Shown piece by piece: positions 33,831-45,590 of a stretch of DNA of 64,000 bases. Source of the DNA: Datisca glomerata (Eukaryota > Streptophyta > Magnoliopsida > Cucurbitales > Datiscaceae); assembly GCA_003255025.1 (NCBI GenBank), contig QANY01005277.1:1208858-1272857 (forward strand), given 5' to 3'. The notes under the pieces were generated by a model, which was not told the origin of the DNA, did no database searches, and saw nothing but the letters and a program-made list of their open reading frames with translations. The first letter of the stretch is position 1. Every line of letters starts with the position of its first letter. A program made the translations under genes and the position numbers.

Positions 33831-35320
33831 GGCAAAGTTTAGACTAAGTTCAGATGAAGCCCAATGGACTAAGGCCATGGACCCCACCATGTGTCCGAGA
33901 TAGAGCGATGTGACCGAGGTAGAGCTACACAGTGAAGGCTGCCTTTAGACCAAGCCATCATTTTTTAATCAAAAGTACAACTCTACAAAGATCCAAGAAT
34001 ATTATGACTCGAGCAACCATCATCTTGGCCTACCTATGGATCACACCTTTAGTTCGTGCTAGAGCCATCACTCACGGGTTGACGTACTCAAGACTAAGGA
34101 CAAGGTCTGAGTTCGAGAAATACCCTGATACTCAACCTAACTCATATTAGCGAGGGGCATTTACTTGTTAGATTTGAATTATAAATTCTATGGATTTGTA
34201 TTTGTAATTCAAATCAAATGTTTATTAAAAAAGATTCTACGGATTTGTATTTGTAATTCAAATCAAATGTTTATTAAAAAAGATTAAAAATTTATGTGAC
34301 ACCCGCCATATTATTGGATTTAAAATCTAAGTTTTTATGAATTTCTAATCTAACTAAAAAAGGGACTATAAATTCAAATCCAAATATTGTTGAATTTAAC
34401 GTGCAAAGTCAAAAATACTCTTTTAAATCATCATTCAAACTAACAATTTTATTAATTGAATGACATATAATAAACTTATATGATCTAGCATAATTCAAAT
34501 CATCTAATTCAACATAATTCAAATAGCAAACACAATATTATAAATTTTAAATTCAAATCTTTAATCCAAATCTCATAAGATGAGCAAGTGTATAAGATAT
34601 TTAAGAGTCATATATAGATAAGGACTCTATTTAAATAGCATGATATAGATATCCATGGATGCAGTGCCAAATGTCGAGAAGTTAGCAAATTTAGACTGTC
34701 AGATCTGTTTTAGACGATCCATATCCGCCTAAATGAAAACAAATAGAAGACGCTATTTTTTATTTGTTTTTTCAACTAGAGTAATTTGAGTCATCCAGTT
34801 CTGGTCAGACAATCCAAATCACACCAACTACCCTTTGTCGTTCCAAAAGGGACGACCGAGAACCTCTACATGATAACCATGTACATTGATAAGCATCTAT
34901 AAAAAAGGCTCATCCTTTCACTAGATGACATATTCTTACTAGATAACTAAGCATATTATCTTAGTTTAAACTCAACAAAATTAGTTATCTAGAGATAGGC
35001 TTCAATTCAAACTAGAACTCAATCAACTTCCCGTAATGAATCAGGTGCCAACATTAGATGGTATTCATTCTCTAGTTTCTTAAACTCTCTAGTCTTTATT
35101 ATTCCAATTGTTTTCATTGACTTGATTGTCAGAATGAATTTGACTAGGCACCAAACTAATCTCATTTTAATATTATTAAGATTATATTTCTGTTCTTATT
35201 CCCAGATCAGACATCCACCAGACAACGCGTGATGTTCTTCGATAGTAGATTTCTATATCGACAAAGATTTTGTGTCCAATATGACTTCATAAACTCAGGT
35301 TACACTAGCTTGGTTGTTAG
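33831..35320. other. Repeat-like intergenic DNA
   Basis: The part at 33840-34150 has higher GC and reads like an LTR or element fragment without coding domains. At 34187-34284 a 49-bp unit (containing GGATTTGTATTTGTAATTCA) is tandemly duplicated almost perfectly. The stretch 34165-34570 begins with GATTTGAATTATAAATTCT and ends with a roughly inverted counterpart, so it may be an old MITE. No gene. Confidence 0.4.
34187..34284 (+). repeat. 49-bp tandem duplication
   Basis: Two head-to-tail copies with a 49-bp period, differing by about one base (TCTATGG versus TCTACGG). AT-rich, non-coding. Confidence 0.85.
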
Positions 35321-35324
35321 ATTA

Positions 35325-35697
35325 TGATAATATTATTATATGTATTTAGCATGATTTAACATGTTAATCATACTAAATACGAGAGTTTTGGTGTGATATA
35401 AGTCAGAGATTCGCCATTCCATAACTTATTTGTATATTTTTTTTGAGTGGAATGCATCTGGTCTTTGGTCTATAAGGAATCTAAAAATTTTCAAAATGGA
35501 TCTTACATTATACATATGCCAATGGAAAAATTTAAGATGACCCAACACACCAGAGCCCCAACTTGCATGTGAGAGATAAGAAAAATAGACTTAAAGCTTT
35601 TGAAAATGATGGGTGAAAAGAAATAAAGAAGATGGAGATGAGATAAATTCTCCCATTTCAACAGATGTGGATGATAAGGATTCCAAGATACATGTAG
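35325..35697 (+). repeat. 373-bp direct repeat, left copy
   Basis: Identical by eye over its whole length to 38522-38894. The right copy begins at the first base after the run of N, so the repeat's true left end may lie inside the gap. The copies diverge exactly after the word GATACATGTA. One frame reads EDGDEINSPISTDVDDKDSK in both, a coding-like acidic stretch of unknown origin. The pair brackets the gypsy fragment and the gap. Confidence 0.92.
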
Positions 35698-35802
35698 TAA
35701 ACAAGGACCAGAAAGCAAGGAGGAGAATCGCACCCACTGCCCAGAACTTATAACGAGCCTTTATTAATTAGAATTAATTTTTCGATTTTATTTTAATATT
35801 TA

Positions 35803-37805
35803 GAGGGAGAGTGGAAGCTCAAAAGAAAGAAAAGAGGATTGCTAGGCTTGAAAATAGGGAATTCGATGTGTAAATGGCAATCATACCCCATATTTCTAAA
35901 TCCTTTAGAACTGGGGGAATTTCATTCAAAGAACCGGTTATAGTAGAGCAGTACAACCTTGAGGATGATATCGCCGAGCTTTCAATATCTGCAATCCTGG
36001 GAAAATCATCAAGTTCAAGTACAGAGGACTTGGTTTTTCAATACGATTCAGATCATGAACTTAACAATTGGGACGTCACCGAACTACCAATGCTTCTCGA
36101 GAATTTTCAAGAGTAATGTGTTCATGCCAAAATTCTAATGATTATACCCAATGCCTTAGGAATTTCATTGTTATGAGCCTATGTTCTCGTCTATTTCATG
36201 TCATCTTTTTGAATGAAAATCTAAAAACTTGTTTCGTCTCCTTTTGCTGATGATAAATATAATTCCAGTTCTTTTTTTTTCCTTTTATGTCTACGTTTTC
36301 CATTTCTGAAATGTTGTCCATACTCACGCATTGTTTATTTATTTTTATTTTTTTCTTTCGCCTTCTTTTCATCCAATAATCTGATTCAGGTTCGAGAACG
36401 GTGATTTTGAAAATAAGAGCATAAGCAACAACTTTGACAATCCCATTCTTAGCGTAGAATCATGTGAAAGTGACGAGAATAATTTTGAACCATCTCCGGA
36501 AATTTTAAAAATGGTAGAGTCAGATGAAAAAATAACTCAGCCATATCAAGAGTTAACGGAGGTGATAAATTTGGGATTGGAGGGAGAGACGAAAGAAGTC
36601 CAAATCGGCACTTCTATGACAAGCCAAGGCCGTTGAGAATTAATTGACTTACTCAAAGAGTATATTGATGTCTTTGCATGGCCTTACCAAGATATGCCAG
36701 GTCTTGACACTGATATCATGGTTCATCATTTGCCACTTATGAAACCAGACATGCTGGTACAAATCAAAGAAGAAGTTAAAAAGCAAGTAGATGTGGGTTT
36801 TCTAGAAGTAGCAAAATACCCTGAATGAGTTGCTAAAATAGTCTCACTGCTGAAGAAAAATGGGAAAGTAAGGGTGTGCGTCGATTATAAAGATTTAAAT
36901 CGGGCAAGCCCCAAGGATAATTTTCCATTACCCCATATCGATGTCTTAGTAGATAACACTGCAGGACATTCAACCTTCTCTTTCATGGATGGTTTTTTGG
37001 GGTATAACCAAATCAAAATGGCTCCTGAAGACCGTGAAAATATGACTTTTATAACTTTGTGGGGTACATTTTGTTATAAGGTTATGCCATTTAGTCTGAA
37101 GAATGCAGGGGCAACTTACCAGCGGACAATGGTAACATTGTTTCATGATATGATGCATAAAGAAATCAAAGTTTACGTTAATGATATGATTGCCAAATCA
37201 CGTCAAGGGGAAGATCATACGGTCACTCTATGAAAACTATTTAGACGGTTGAGAAAGTTCCAATTAAAGCTTAACCCGATAAAATGTACGTTCGCAACGT
37301 CTTTAGGGAAACTACTTGGTTTTGTCGTGAGCAAGGAAGGAATAAAAGTTGACCCTGATAAGGTTCGAGCCATCATTGATATGCCACCACCTTAAACTCA
37401 AAATGAAGTTAGAGGTTTCTTGGGGAGATTAAATTACATAGCTCGTTTCATCTCACAGCTAACTGCAACTTGTGAACCTATCTTTAAACTTCTCCGCAAA
37501 AGTGATACAGAAGGATGGAATGATGATTGTCAAATTGCTTTTGAGAAGATCAAGCAATACTTGCAAAATCCGCCTATACTTGTTCATCCAACTCTAGGGT
37601 GTCCACTCATTTTGTATCTTACAGTAACAGAAAAATCCATGGGTTGCGTACTTGGTCAGCATGACGCTTCTGGAAGGAAAGAACAAGCAATATACTATTT
37701 AAGCAAAATGTTCACAAATTACGAGGCTAATTATTCGATATTGGAGAAAACGTGTTGTGCATTGGCCTGGGTTGCTCATCGGCTTAGACAATACATGTTA
37801 TACCA
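35803..37805 (+). pseudogene. Tat-type Ty3-gypsy polyprotein fragment (copy 1, broken)
   Basis: Collinear with 57862-59882 of the downstream element. It starts inside the G-patch-to-RT linker, includes the intron at 36113-36389, and runs through reverse transcriptase and into RNase H: DYKDLNRASPKDNFPLPHID, TLWGTFCYKVMPF, KNAGATYQRTMVTLFHDMMH, VYVNDMIAKS (Asn replaces the first catalytic Asp of YVDD), then ATSLGKLLGFVVSKEGIKVD and the RNase H start GRKEQAIYYLSKMF. Stops are present, including ones that copy 2 shows as CAA, CGA and TGG codons. It retains 16 bp that copy 2 has lost (CAGGACATTCAACCTT near 36961). Truncated at 35803 on the left and by the assembly gap on the right. Confidence 0.88.
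36113..36389 (+). other. Conserved retrotransposon intron (copy 1)
   Basis: GT-AG intron of 277 bp. Donor GTAATGTG follows ATTTTCAAGA, and acceptor ATTCAG precedes GTTCGAGAACGG. The intron 3' part is T/C-rich. Without splicing the frame stops at once (TAA, 36114-36116); with splicing Gln-Glu continues into Phe-Glu-Asn-Gly. The equivalent in copy 2 is 58172-58444. Confidence 0.75.
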
Positions 37806-38521
37806 NNNNNNNNNNNNNNNNNNNNNNNNNNNNNNNNNNNNNNNNNNNNNNNNNNNNNNNNNNNNNNNNNNNNNNNNNNNNNNNNNNNNNNNNNNNNNNN
37901 NNNNNNNNNNNNNNNNNNNNNNNNNNNNNNNNNNNNNNNNNNNNNNNNNNNNNNNNNNNNNNNNNNNNNNNNNNNNNNNNNNNNNNNNNNNNNNNNNNNN
38001 NNNNNNNNNNNNNNNNNNNNNNNNNNNNNNNNNNNNNNNNNNNNNNNNNNNNNNNNNNNNNNNNNNNNNNNNNNNNNNNNNNNNNNNNNNNNNNNNNNNN
38101 NNNNNNNNNNNNNNNNNNNNNNNNNNNNNNNNNNNNNNNNNNNNNNNNNNNNNNNNNNNNNNNNNNNNNNNNNNNNNNNNNNNNNNNNNNNNNNNNNNNN
38201 NNNNNNNNNNNNNNNNNNNNNNNNNNNNNNNNNNNNNNNNNNNNNNNNNNNNNNNNNNNNNNNNNNNNNNNNNNNNNNNNNNNNNNNNNNNNNNNNNNNN
38301 NNNNNNNNNNNNNNNNNNNNNNNNNNNNNNNNNNNNNNNNNNNNNNNNNNNNNNNNNNNNNNNNNNNNNNNNNNNNNNNNNNNNNNNNNNNNNNNNNNNN
38401 NNNNNNNNNNNNNNNNNNNNNNNNNNNNNNNNNNNNNNNNNNNNNNNNNNNNNNNNNNNNNNNNNNNNNNNNNNNNNNNNNNNNNNNNNNNNNNNNNNNN
38501 NNNNNNNNNNNNNNNNNNNNN
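37806..38521. other. Assembly gap (716 N)
   Basis: Run of 716 undetermined bases immediately after the RNase H motif YMLYH of gypsy copy 1. The open frames reported across it are artefacts. The real length of missing sequence is unknown. Confidence 0.99.
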
Positions 38522-38894
38522 ATAATATTATTATATGTATTTAGCATGATTTAACATGTTAATCATACTAAATACGAGAGTTTTGGTGTGATATAAGTCA
38601 GAGATTCGCCATTCCATAACTTATTTGTATATTTTTTTTGAGTGGAATGCATCTGGTCTTTGGTCTATAAGGAATCTAAAAATTTTCAAAATGGATCTTA
38701 CATTATACATATGCCAATGGAAAAATTTAAGATGACCCAACACACCAGAGCCCCAACTTGCATGTGAGAGATAAGAAAAATAGACTTAAAGCTTTTGAAA
38801 ATGATGGGTGAAAAGAAATAAAGAAGATGGAGATGAGATAAATTCTCCCATTTCAACAGATGTGGATGATAAGGATTCCAAGATACATGTAAAA
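38522..38894 (+). repeat. 373-bp direct repeat, right copy
   Basis: Second copy of the block at 35325-35697, starting at the edge of the gap. After 38894 it continues into sequence unlike that after the left copy (here AAACCAAGCCCAATACC). A perfect identity of this length next to a gap suggests either a very recent duplication or a haplotype or scaffolding duplication. Confidence 0.92.
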
Positions 38895-39890
38895 CCAAGC
38901 CCAATACCTGAAAATGATCATTTTTCTCCATTTTTTCTTTCAAAAGTTGTATTGACAATTTATCTGATCATAAAAAAATTGTACTTTTTCTTTTTACAAA
39001 AAAATATATTATATGCATATCTTATCTCATTAATATATAAGAATTTTGTTATTATAATTTAATTATAGTAAAATGGGATGTCAGCTGGCTTAGAAATTAT
39101 AGGGTGTAAATTATATTTGTTTGAAGCATATATATATATATATATCAAATTATATTATTCTTGCTCATCTAGGTAAATTAATCTTATATGTCAAAAATTT
39201 TCTTTTTTAAGCAACAACATAAACTCAATCTCCTATTACTATATTATTATAATTTAGTTAAAAGTGGACCAACACATACTCCCTAGTTTGCTAAAAAACA
39301 GTACACAAACACCCCTCTATTTAAAAAACACATTACTTGTATAGATAGAACCCAATCTACCCATATTGGAACATGTTAGAATTTAGAATCTCAAATTCCT
39401 TGAGATCAAGTTTCTTATTTATGAGGTTATTTAAGAAAATATAGTTGTGATATTTTGAATTGATCAAAACTCTAGTTTGATTATGAAAGTTAGGGTTTTA
39501 TAGAACATCCATAAATATAATGTATTGGTAATGGGTTCAGTGGCACTGCTTCAATAGAGGATGAGAAGTGATTCTATTATAAAGAGAGCATCATGTAGTG
39601 AGGAGACTCTTCCTAAGAGATAGAGAACAACCTTAGGATTAGTGAAGACAACTCTATGTTAGGATGAGATATCTCATAATATTGAGAGGTTTACTAAGTA
39701 GACTTCACTCGTGTTTTATTTGTGATTGTTTACTACAGGCTCGTAAAACGAACCTGACCCAATAAACAATACGCATGTGACGAGTACTAAATGACTCAAC
39801 ACATAATAATGGAGAATTTTTCAAGATAATTTGTTTGTTAGAAAGCAACAAGCACAAGCCCCGCTACACTCGCTTTCTTTTATCTTGCTA
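38895..39890. other. Intergenic upstream of the MYB gene
   Basis: No gene. A (TA)n run lies at 39129-39145. The stretch from about 39370 (TGTTAGAATTTAGAATCTCA) to 39740 has the look of a partial retrotransposon LTR. If so, it ends about 150 bp before the TATA box of the MYB gene. Confidence 0.35.
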
Positions 39891-39891
39891 T

Positions 39892-39899
39892 TATAAATA
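39892..39899 (+). promoter_or_regulatory. TATA box of the RADIALIS-like gene
   Basis: TATAAATA, 96 bp upstream of the ATG, in a context (GCTATTATAAATAAAGCAGC) typical of plant core promoters. A start of transcription around 39925 would leave a 70-bp leader. Confidence 0.65.
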
Positions 39900-39994
39900 A
39901 AGCAGCAATGCACACGTCTCTTTGATTCATAAACCTACTGATATCTTTTATTATTTTCTTGTTCGTCACTTGATACATACAGTTGTAATTGAAA

Positions 39995-40851
39995 ATGTCG
40001 TCGAGTTCGCATTGGACGTCTAGGCAGAACAAACTATTTGAGAATGCTTTAGCAGTTTATGATAAGGACACACCAGATCGCTGGCATAATCTAGCTAGAG
40101 CTGTTGGTGGGAAAACTGTGGAAGAAGTGAAGATACACTACCAGATGCTTGTTGAAGATGTCAACAAGATTGAAGCAGGTGAAGTGCCTATTCCTAACTA
40201 TAGAAAAAATGGAGGTGGTGGAAAAGGATATCATTTTGTTGAAGAACAAGAACAAAGGTACAAGTTTTCTTTAGTGAAAGATGTGTACTCGTTTCACTAA
40301 TAATGAAACTTGGTTTGCTTTTCTATATATCAAAATAAAATTTATTAGACTCTCAATACGGGTTGCTTTTATCAAATGAAAACGAAAATTTTTATATAAC
40401 AGTGTGTTTGAGAGTATTTTTTTTATTAAGAAGCACTTTTGTGTGTTGAAATGATAATTTATTAAAAATTATTTCATATTCATTCCTCTATGAAGCATTT
40501 TAAGGTAAGGCATATTCGTTTGTATTGAGAAGTATTTTAAGAAACACTGAATTGATGTTTCTCGTAAAAGTATTTTTGAATATCAAAATATATCAAGCAA
40601 AAAAACTTGATAAAATAAATGTTGCCTAAAAGTATATTTTTCAATGTGTTAAAATGCTTTCAAGCAAAAACACTTTCAAACCCACCTTAAATGTCCTACT
40701 TTTGGCATAAAGTTTTGGAAAACACGTACGTTTGAGTTTCAGGAGAGTTTATCTCGCAACATGCTCGTATTCTTCTGTCCAAAATTTGGCCAAAGCCTGA
40801 TATTCATGAATTTTTGTTCCATGCAGGCTGAAGAGTTTAAAGCTGCACTGA
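39995..40851 (+). CDS. RADIALIS-like single-repeat MYB (SANT) transcription factor, two exons
   Basis: Small nuclear protein of 95 residues. Exon 1 is 39995-40257 and exon 2 is 40827-40851; the join (AG plus G) gives Arg and the end LKSLKLH. After a Ser-rich start (MSSSSHWTS) comes one MYB/SANT domain at residues 6-60: W (8), [40 protein letters not shown]. The tryptophans and the VEEVKIHY recognition helix match the RAD/RL subfamily, as does PNYRK and the [10 protein letters not shown] tail. In snapdragon, RADIALIS is a competitor that displaces R/R-type MYBs such as DIVARICATA partners, so a role as a small antagonist is likely. ATG at 39995 is the first in the TATA-driven transcript. Read-through into the intron would give a shorter tail ending VYSFH. 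Confidence 0.93.
40402..40687. mobile_element. Possible MITE in the RADIALIS-like intron
   Basis: The ends are roughly inverted: left GTGTGTTTGAGAGTATTTTT; right, as reverse complement, GGTGGGTTTGAAAGTGTTTTT. About three-quarters of the bases match. Between them lies AT-rich non-coding DNA with repeated AGTATTTT words. No clear target-site duplication was found. hAT-type MITEs often have GGTGGGTTTGA-like ends, but this assignment is tentative. Confidence 0.45.
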
Positions 40852-41425
40852 AGCATGAATTAATCTACAATTCCTTGCCAGTAAAGCTCTACTATATGTA
40901 TTGTTTTTCTTTGAGAGGAGCTCTACTATATTTGGAATAAGCTGCAAGCATGCAAATGTTGCATTAAATAATTTAAATGTTTTTACTCATTAGTTTTATT
41001 TATTAGTCTCTATCGCTGCAAAATACACAACATGTATTTCTTGTCAAATATGTGTATATATATTTGATGATCTCTTAGCGACACATATCTGTTTTGTTAT
41101 CAAACACCTCCAAATGATGGAATCCCATGATAATTAAGATTTACCAACGAGAACTGGAAATGCAGCTTCTTTACTTATACTTTAAGGGTGACTTGAAACC
41201 ACGACCCGCCGGGTGTGGATGGGATGTATTGCCCAGCCAAACATACTCTGTCGATCAATTTATGAAGCGTTAGAGAAGATTAACACAATAAAATGAACAA
41301 GGAATGCATACCGTTTTATGAGAGGGGAGCCGTCTAGGCATTTTAGGAAAGATGTCAATTGATTCTCGAATACTCTTTATTATTTCCTATAATATGGAGG
41401 GATTCGGGATCCTCCTCTAGTTCGT
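40852..41425. other. 3' flank of MYB gene, no gene seen
   Basis: Contains the likely 3' UTR (an internal duplication of GCTCTACTATAT at 40888 and 40920) and then sequence with no supported frame up to the copia remnant. Confidence 0.35.
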
Positions 41426-41567
41426 TGAATGGAGGGATGGCCTCTATGCCCCTCAAATACTGGTGGTGTGCATTTCATACTGCACCTACCTAATTAACAG
41501 ACTCCCTACACCTGTTCTTCACAATATTTCTCCAATTCAAAAGCTGTATAGGTTCTAACATGATTAC

Positions 41568-42983
41568 TGTTGGAATATGTCCATAAAGTAGCATGTAATA
41601 ATTATTTATTTGTATTTAGTTATTTCTCAGACATTAGTATTATTGATTTTTATGAATAAATTGAAAGTTTTATTTTAAATTAAAGTATATTTGTATATTA
41701 CTCAAGTCGTGAAAGTTTCATCAACGAACGAAGAGTGAAGATAGAGACGTCTCCAGATAAATTCTTTTGAGAAAGTTCAGAACGATATTCACAGTCAGCT
41801 CAATTGGGCAATCAAATCTGATTACGATTGCTAGGTTGAACCAATGGATGCCGACATGGGACATGGGAATGGAGATTCAAATGATTAACCTAGACATGTT
41901 ATGAACATGTTGAATAGACCGAGAACAAATTAGTTTAGAGTCTAAAACTATTTACCTAGCTCTAAATCTAATTGTTACACATTAAGGGTATTTTTATAAT
42001 TACCTTAATCCTGAGGTGAATATGTAGCTTGACTTAGTTGCAATCTTTGATATGTCAAATGAGTGAGTTTGAATTGGCGGGGTAATACCTCGACTATTGG
42101 GATTGTAATTCAATTAAGTTAGAGTTACGTGATTCACATATATGAAAATTCGTGGTTAGATTATGAAAATAATAATATCACATTATGCTTTATTAATGGG
42201 TGTGTGAACAAATTAACTTAACCAAATATTCAATGAATTGAGTCATTGATTAAAACTTGTGAATTGTATGAGACAATTAACTATTATGTCTTTCTTATTC
42301 ACAGTCAATAAAAGAGTAAAATAAATAATAACAAGATGGGTAAAATGATAATTTTATATTCTACTCTTGTTACTGATATTCACGATGAGTATTATGTTAA
42401 AATATTATGTGGACCGTGAAAATAAAAATGGTTTATTTACACCAACTAGAAAAGTAGAGCGCATGAATCGAGAGTTGATTCGCCATCGAACCTATAATGG
42501 AGTCATACGATGTCAGGATTAAATAAGTCAGAAATTTATGGAAAAAATTATCAGGTATTTGAATCTTTAGCTTTGTTCATATGAGTCAATCCAGTCTCAG
42601 AAATAGCTCATGAAAATAGGAATAGAACGAAGTAAATTGGATAAAAATGTGTTTTTGTGTCAATGCATATTTTCTATACCTATATGTGATGGGTGATGTC
42701 ATTTAATTAGTTAAGTGTGATTATTTGTATTGAAATTAATTATTTAATTATTTTTTAATTACTAGATAATTAGTAAATAAAAATAAATTAATTAATTAAT
42801 TGATAATAATCAATTAAATCTATTAATTGGATTGATAAATTTTGATACAACTCTAAACTGTGGAGATATACTGATTTTCGACAATTTGAATATATGGGGG
42901 TGAATTTTCAGAAATTTAAAATATATCAGTATATTTATAAATATTAAAAATTAGATTTTATAAATATCTAATAGCAATTTGAC

Positions 42984-43031
<48 letters not shown>

Positions 43032-43510
43032 TGGATCTCATATCAGATACAGACAAAAAGAGTTTTCTCCCATTCCTAGTGATTATCGTCGATTGAGAGA
43101 GTATTGAAGGAAATTTATTTGATTTTTTTCAATTGTTTTGCGAGCCTACACTCAAATTTCTACACAAAATTCTCGTGAAATATATTTCTGAAATTAACGG
43201 GTGGTTATTGGTGGGTGAAATTCACAAATCGTTCTTGGAGTTCAAGTGCGTGATTCAGATCTCGAGCTTGAAGAACGCTCGTAGGACTTTCCACAGTTCA
43301 GAAATTTTCCGATACAAAGTATATGTGAAAAATTATTTCTAACTTTATCTTCCTGTTTAATATCGTATATGCATAATCGCACGTTGTTTGGTTTTAAATT
43401 ATTTAATTTAATTAAATAAATTAATTGATTTTTTTTTTATATTTCACTCACGAACCATTCATGGTTCAAACTTATTTTTCAGTTAATTTTAAAACCCACT
43501 GGTCCCAGCA
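41568..43510 (+). mobile_element. Solo LTR (1.94 kb) inserted in copia integrase
   Basis: Starts TGTTGGAATATG and ends CCCAGCA, giving short imperfect terminal inverted repeats (TGTTGG / TGCTGG). Flanks are ATTAC (41563-41567) and ATTAA (43511-43515), a 5-bp duplication with one change. The copia integrase frame is continuous across the insertion (HDY before, KPFFKVFG after), which fixes the ends. No coding domain inside. It contains an (AG)n microsatellite near its 3' third and differs in sequence from the two 2.2-kb LTRs. Confidence 0.85.
42986..43022 (+). repeat. (AG)n microsatellite
   Basis: About 18 AG units inside the 1.94-kb solo LTR, just upstream of the sequence expected to be the LTR leader. 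Such GAGA tracts often lie downstream of plant transcription starts. Confidence 0.95.
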
Positions 43511-45590
43511 ATTAAACCTTTCTTTAAGGTCTTTGGCTGTCTTTGTTTCCCTTACCTGAGACCTCATAATCACCATAAACTTGAGTTTAGGTTTTCTCCT
43601 TTTGTCTTTTTGGGGTACTCTTCTTCCCACAAAGGTTATTTATGCCTGCATTCTTCTGGCAAGATATATACTTCCATTAATGTCATTTTTATGAGCTTCA
43701 GTTTCCTTTCAGGCATGGTTTTCTCTTTTCTGCCACAACTGTCAACCCTGCTTCAATTTACATGCCTTCTTAGTCTTTTTCTATAGGTCTCTCTGCTTCT
43801 GTTGCAGGTTCTGCTGCTTCTCAGGACAATTCAGCTCATCACAAAAGCATCTCTCCAGCTTTTCCTTAGGGTAATATCTCTTCTCTACCTACTCCTCCCA
43901 CTATTATTGCACATTCCCCAATGTTTACCTCTGTCCATTAGCCACCTACACCACCTACTTCCCCAAAAAATGCTCACCCTATGATTACAAGATCTAAGGC
44001 TGGCATTTTTAAGCCTATAGTCCTCAATCTTACCCGCTCCACTCTTGTCAATGAGCCTACTTTAGAAATGGTAGCTCTTACTCATCCTGAATGGAAACAG
44101 ACAATGGTTAATGAGTTTCAGGCCCTGCAAAAGAACAATACATGGACTTTGGTCCCTTTTTAGGATGATATGCATGCCATAGACAACAAATGGGTTTTCA
44201 AGCTTAAACCTAGTTCAGATAGTACTAATTTCAGGTATAAGGATCGTTTGGTGGCTAAGGGGTTCCACTAGACTCCAGGTCTTGACTACACAGAGACTTT
44301 CAGTCCAGTTGTTAAACTTGTCACAATCAGAGTTGTTCTCACTCTTACTATCACAATGCATTGGCTAGTTCGACAGCTCGATGTGAACAATGCTTTTTTG
44401 CATGGTTCTCTCACAGAAACTATCTTCATGACACATCCATAAGGTTTTGTGGATTCAAGCCTGCCTCAACATGTTTGTAACTTAACAAATCCCTTTTATG
44501 GTTGAAGCAAGCCCCAAGGGCATGGTGTGGGAAGCTTAAGGTCACTTTTCTGCATAAAGGCTTCCAGGTTATAAAGTCTGATCATTCATTTTTCATGCTT
44601 CATCATCCCTAGAGAACAATGTTCCTTTTGCTGTACATTGATGATATCCTCATTTCACATAGTGATAACTCATACATTCAGTGCCTTATCCAAGAACTAA
44701 ACCTGAATTTTTCTCTCAAGGATCTTGGACTTCTCCATCATTTTCTTGGTATTACTGTTACTTACTCTCTAGCAAGCATGCGCCTTTCTCAAGCAACATA
44801 TATTTCTGATCTTTTGCCCAAATCTGGCCTTGTTGAGGCTAAGGCCTGTCCCACTCCCTCTACTTATACAATAAAGTTTTACAAAGACAATGGTGAACTT
44901 CTTTCTAATGCAACCCAATACAAAAGCTTAATAGGGGCCCTCTAGTATGTAACCTTGACAAGATCAGACATTTCCTACATTGTGAACAAGCTTAATCAGT
45001 ACCTACATTGCCCTACAACAGTGCATTGTCAAGCCTACAAGCACCTTCTCAGGTATCTTAAGGGTTCTCTCCATGATGGCCTCACTCTCCAGCCAATTCT
45101 TGCATTCTCCTTGGAAGCCTTTACTGACTCAGATTGGGCCAGTTGCCCTGATGATAAAAGATTCACTTGTGGATATGCCATCAAATTAGGCAACAACTTA
45201 ATCTCCTGGATATCCAAGAAACAACATGTGGTAGCTCGATCTAGTGTTGAAAGTGAATATCGAGCACTTGCTTTTGCTGCTTCAGAAATTGCCTAGATCT
45301 TATCCTTAATGACAAAAATGCACATCAAGCCTTCCTCAATTCCTGTCATCTGGTCTGACAGTGAGAGTGCGGCATCAATAGCTTCTAATCTTGTCTCTCA
45401 TGCTCGTATGAAGTACATTGAGATAAATGTCTATTTTGTTCGAGACAAGGTGCTTCTTAAAGAACTTGTAATGAGGCACACGGAACAAGTTACATACCTT
45501 CTGACTAAATCTCCTCTAGACAACAGTTTTGCTATCTTAAGAATAAGCTACATGTGATAACTTCTCACATGAGCGTGAAGGGGGTAAATA

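Larger units (their letters stand above)
41430..45590 (+). pseudogene. Ty1-copia pol (integrase C-terminus, RT, RNase H), split by a solo LTR
   Basis: Copia-type order. Integrase end: MPLKYWWCAFHTA then YLINRLPTPVLHNISPIQ (41437-41567), interrupted by 41568-43510, then resuming FFKVFGCLCFPYLRPHNHHK and SPFVFLGYSSSHKGYLCLH (43511-43670). [56 protein letters not shown] and the YIDDIL active site (44637). RNase H: YLKGSLHDGLTL, TDSDWASCPDDKRFTCGYAI (45125), SWISKKQHVVARSSVESEYR. The frame ends with a Lys/Gly-coding purine tract (GTGAAGGGGGTAAAT). There is no gag, protease or integrase N-terminus, so the element is 5'-truncated. Stops at 44269, 44440, 44943 and 45294 fit C-to-T or G-to-A changes. 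Small indels also occur. Confidence 0.88.

Noticed and set aside
37420..38554. Long open frames of 249-374 codons
   Set aside because: They run through the 716 N and exist only because N has no stop codons. The real coding part is the gypsy RNase H fragment left of the gap.
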